Positions 63,701 to 64,000 of a DNA stretch of 64,000 nt are shown here, piece by piece. Every line of letters starts with the position of its first letter. Position 1 is the stretch's first letter. Location: the NCBI GenBank assembly GCA_002633005.1, contig NMRA01000270.1, positions 486,904 through 550,903 on the forward strand, given 5' to 3'. The notes below the pieces were generated by a model, which saw only the letters and a program-made list of their open reading frames with translations, was not told where the DNA came from and did no database searches. Position numbers and translations under genes: made by a program. Source of the DNA: Phoronis australis (Eukaryota > Phoronida > Phoronidae).

Positions 63701-64000
63701 AACTATCTGCATACAATAGACAGGCCCCTTCAATAGGCAATGTAAACATGTTTGGTTTTTCATAAGGCCTTGGGGATAATGGGCTGTATCTGTAGTCAAT
63801 CTTGTAATGAGCATCCACATGCTTGATGCTTTGACGATATGGCATAAAATAAGCCCCTGCGCACACCCTGTTTCAACGATATGGGTTGAAGTAAACACCC
63901 GCATGCGCGCCAGTTTGACGATACGGTGTGGTCTTTTCATTTTATTGCCTGCTACGATGGTGATAGATTATGGTGCTCTTTTACAGGCAACAAGACCTGT
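48783..64000 (+). CDS. USP6NL: USP6NL/RN-tre-like TBC-domain Rab GAP, 5' part of gene
   Basis: USP6NL (RN-tre) is a GTPase-activating protein for Rab5-class GTPases that acts in endocytosis and membrane traffic. Seven exons join in phase: 48783-48795, 49911-49975, 59805-59881, 61146-61185, 61986-62174, 63194-63303 and 63987-64000 (cut by the edge), giving about 169 residues. Signatures are [14 protein letters not shown], a DPWEN...[11 protein letters not shown] block, [15 protein letters not shown] at the start of the TBC domain, and [16 protein letters not shown]. The last holds the IxxDxxR motif (I144, D147, R150) whose Arg is the catalytic finger. The matching Gln motif and the rest are off the right edge. 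A paralogous TBC family member is possible, but the N-terminus fits USP6NL best. Confidence 0.93.
49911..49975 (+). CDS. USP6NL: USP6NL exon 2
   Basis: Between GTTCTTGCAG and GTAAGT; encodes [20 protein letters not shown] then DR, ending in phase 0. Confidence 0.94.
50850..50978. repeat. 71-bp tandem duplication
   Basis: TTGTCCTGAAAGCTGCAGTG at 50850 and its diverged partner at 50921 both continue to GCAGTTGTRGTCA. Confidence 0.75.
50983..51310. repeat. degenerate inverted minisatellite
   Basis: The left half is made of ATCATRYRYACGAACC-like units, the right half of the reverse form (GGTTCGTGTGYAYGATTT). The switch in polarity is near 51135-51150, so the whole is a large imperfect palindrome. 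Confidence 0.7.
51340..51782 (-). mobile_element. non-LTR (LINE) retrotransposon, 3' fragment
   Basis: The minus-strand frame 51459-51782 encodes a reverse-transcriptase C-terminal region with a Cys/His cluster: [20 protein letters not shown] then VYNSRR, a common form (CxxC, EDExHF, C..Y) in LINE polyproteins. The 3' end (left) has short ATACA-type repeats at 51340-51362. It is truncated at the 5' side and so non-functional. The clade cannot be given from so little. Confidence 0.7.
55235..56500. mobile_element. internally repeated element with CTAGTGG motif array
   Basis: About eight diverged units of 110-180 bp, each with TATCTYCWAAACC, TTTTCATGAAATTT-like and CGGAYRGATTCGACTA-like segments and ending in CCACCTAGTGGCNATTTT. 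The ends carry related inverted sequence (GTGCGCCCACATAT at left; ATTCGTGGGTGCAT at right). No coding capacity. Confidence 0.65.
56917..57114. mobile_element. family M1 MITE, copy b
   Basis: Starts CGGTAAAAGTTCTTGTTTGG then GAC and ends CCCAAACTGGAGAATTTTTA then CC. It shares internal blocks with copy a. Confidence 0.7.
59805..59881 (+). CDS. USP6NL: USP6NL exon 3
   Basis: After TTGATCCAG it encodes [20 protein letters not shown] then RYGFL and two bases of His. The block matches the EPWED...YKVTDRFGFLH region of the family. Confidence 0.94.
61146..61185 (+). CDS. USP6NL: USP6NL exon 4 (40 bp)
   Basis: Completes His and encodes [13 protein letters not shown] before GTACGT. The small size is supported by phase on both sides. 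Confidence 0.9.
61350..61455. mobile_element. TA-flanked MITE, family M1, copy f (shortest)
   Basis: Starts TAGTAAAATTTCGATC and ends TGTCCCAAATTTGACAATTT then TTACGG, followed by TA. Confidence 0.55.
61617..61916. repeat. 22-bp minisatellite, about 13 copies
   Basis: Unit AGGATAATATGGTTGCTTAT plus TT, with drift from AGG to ACG, ATG and AGA across the array. It ends about 70 bp before USP6NL exon 5. Confidence 0.95.
61986..62174 (+). CDS. USP6NL: USP6NL exon 5 (start of TBC domain)
   Basis: Sixty-three codons from [20 protein letters not shown] through [17 protein letters not shown] to KGVFK, before GTGAGG. GIPxxxRGxVW is the TBC-domain entry motif. Confidence 0.96.
62824..63122. repeat. 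about 60-bp tandem repeat, 5 copies
   Basis: Each unit has CTATCGCCATCTGTTGGTAC followed by AAGAAGTGATTGACTG and CACTCACACAG. Units are 54-63 bp and lie just before USP6NL exon 6. Confidence 0.9.
63194..63303 (+). CDS. USP6NL: USP6NL exon 6 (arginine finger)
   Basis: Encodes [20 protein letters not shown] then [17 protein letters not shown] (last codon split). It carries IDLDVNR, the IxxDxxR catalytic motif. Confidence 0.96.
63987..64000 (+). CDS. USP6NL: USP6NL exon 7, cut by window edge
   Basis: After TTTTACAG, the bases complete Lys and encode QQDL, matching the KQQSLF position in human. Confidence 0.85.

Overview
The window is nuclear DNA from an invertebrate animal. Coding sequence is sparse and split into short GT-AG exons, many repeats and MITE-like elements lie in the introns, and there are assembly gaps (589 N at 21570-22158; single N at 155 and 46649). 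All three genes are animal families (parvin, TEAD, USP6NL/RN-tre). The exons are close to their vertebrate counterparts, but there is no sign that the genome is vertebrate. A marine invertebrate such as a lancelet, hemichordate or mollusc fits; I cannot place it further.

Layout. (1) 31-3124, + strand: the last five coding exons of a parvin gene, covering the second calponin-homology domain; the 5' part is off the left edge. (2) 7428-19516, - strand: a complete TEAD/Scalloped transcription factor gene, reconstructed as 416 residues from 60+ coding bases of exon 1 down to the stop, all junctions in phase. It converges on parvin. Parvin and TEAD are also neighbours in human (PARVA and TEAD1 on chromosome 11), so this is probably ancient linkage. 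(3) 19567-48739: about 29 kb with no coding exon that I can support, lying between the first coding exons of TEAD (-) and USP6NL (+). It must hold the two promoters and any 5' UTR exons, and is otherwise filled with dispersed repeats. (4) 48783-64000, + strand: the 5' part of a USP6NL-like TBC-domain Rab GTPase-activating protein, which runs off the right edge.

The main discovery is in TEAD. The exon encoding the second half of the TEA DNA-binding domain, including its DNA-recognition helix, is present twice in tandem (17796-17923 and 17625-17752). Both copies are exactly 128 bp, have intact splice sites and the same phase, and are only 43 bp apart. They differ at 30 of 128 bases but at only 4 of 42 residues. 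Using both copies or neither would shift the reading frame, so this looks like a pair of mutually exclusive exons giving two DNA-binding versions of the Hippo-pathway effector. TEAD also has a 29-bp microexon.

Other points of interest are a palindrome between the convergent genes that supplies an AATAAA signal to each strand, a six-copy MITE family with TA flanks, a 1.4-kb element with terminal inverted repeats inside TEAD, an internally repeated element with eight CTAGTGG-type motifs, and a probable false duplication from assembly around 46 kb.
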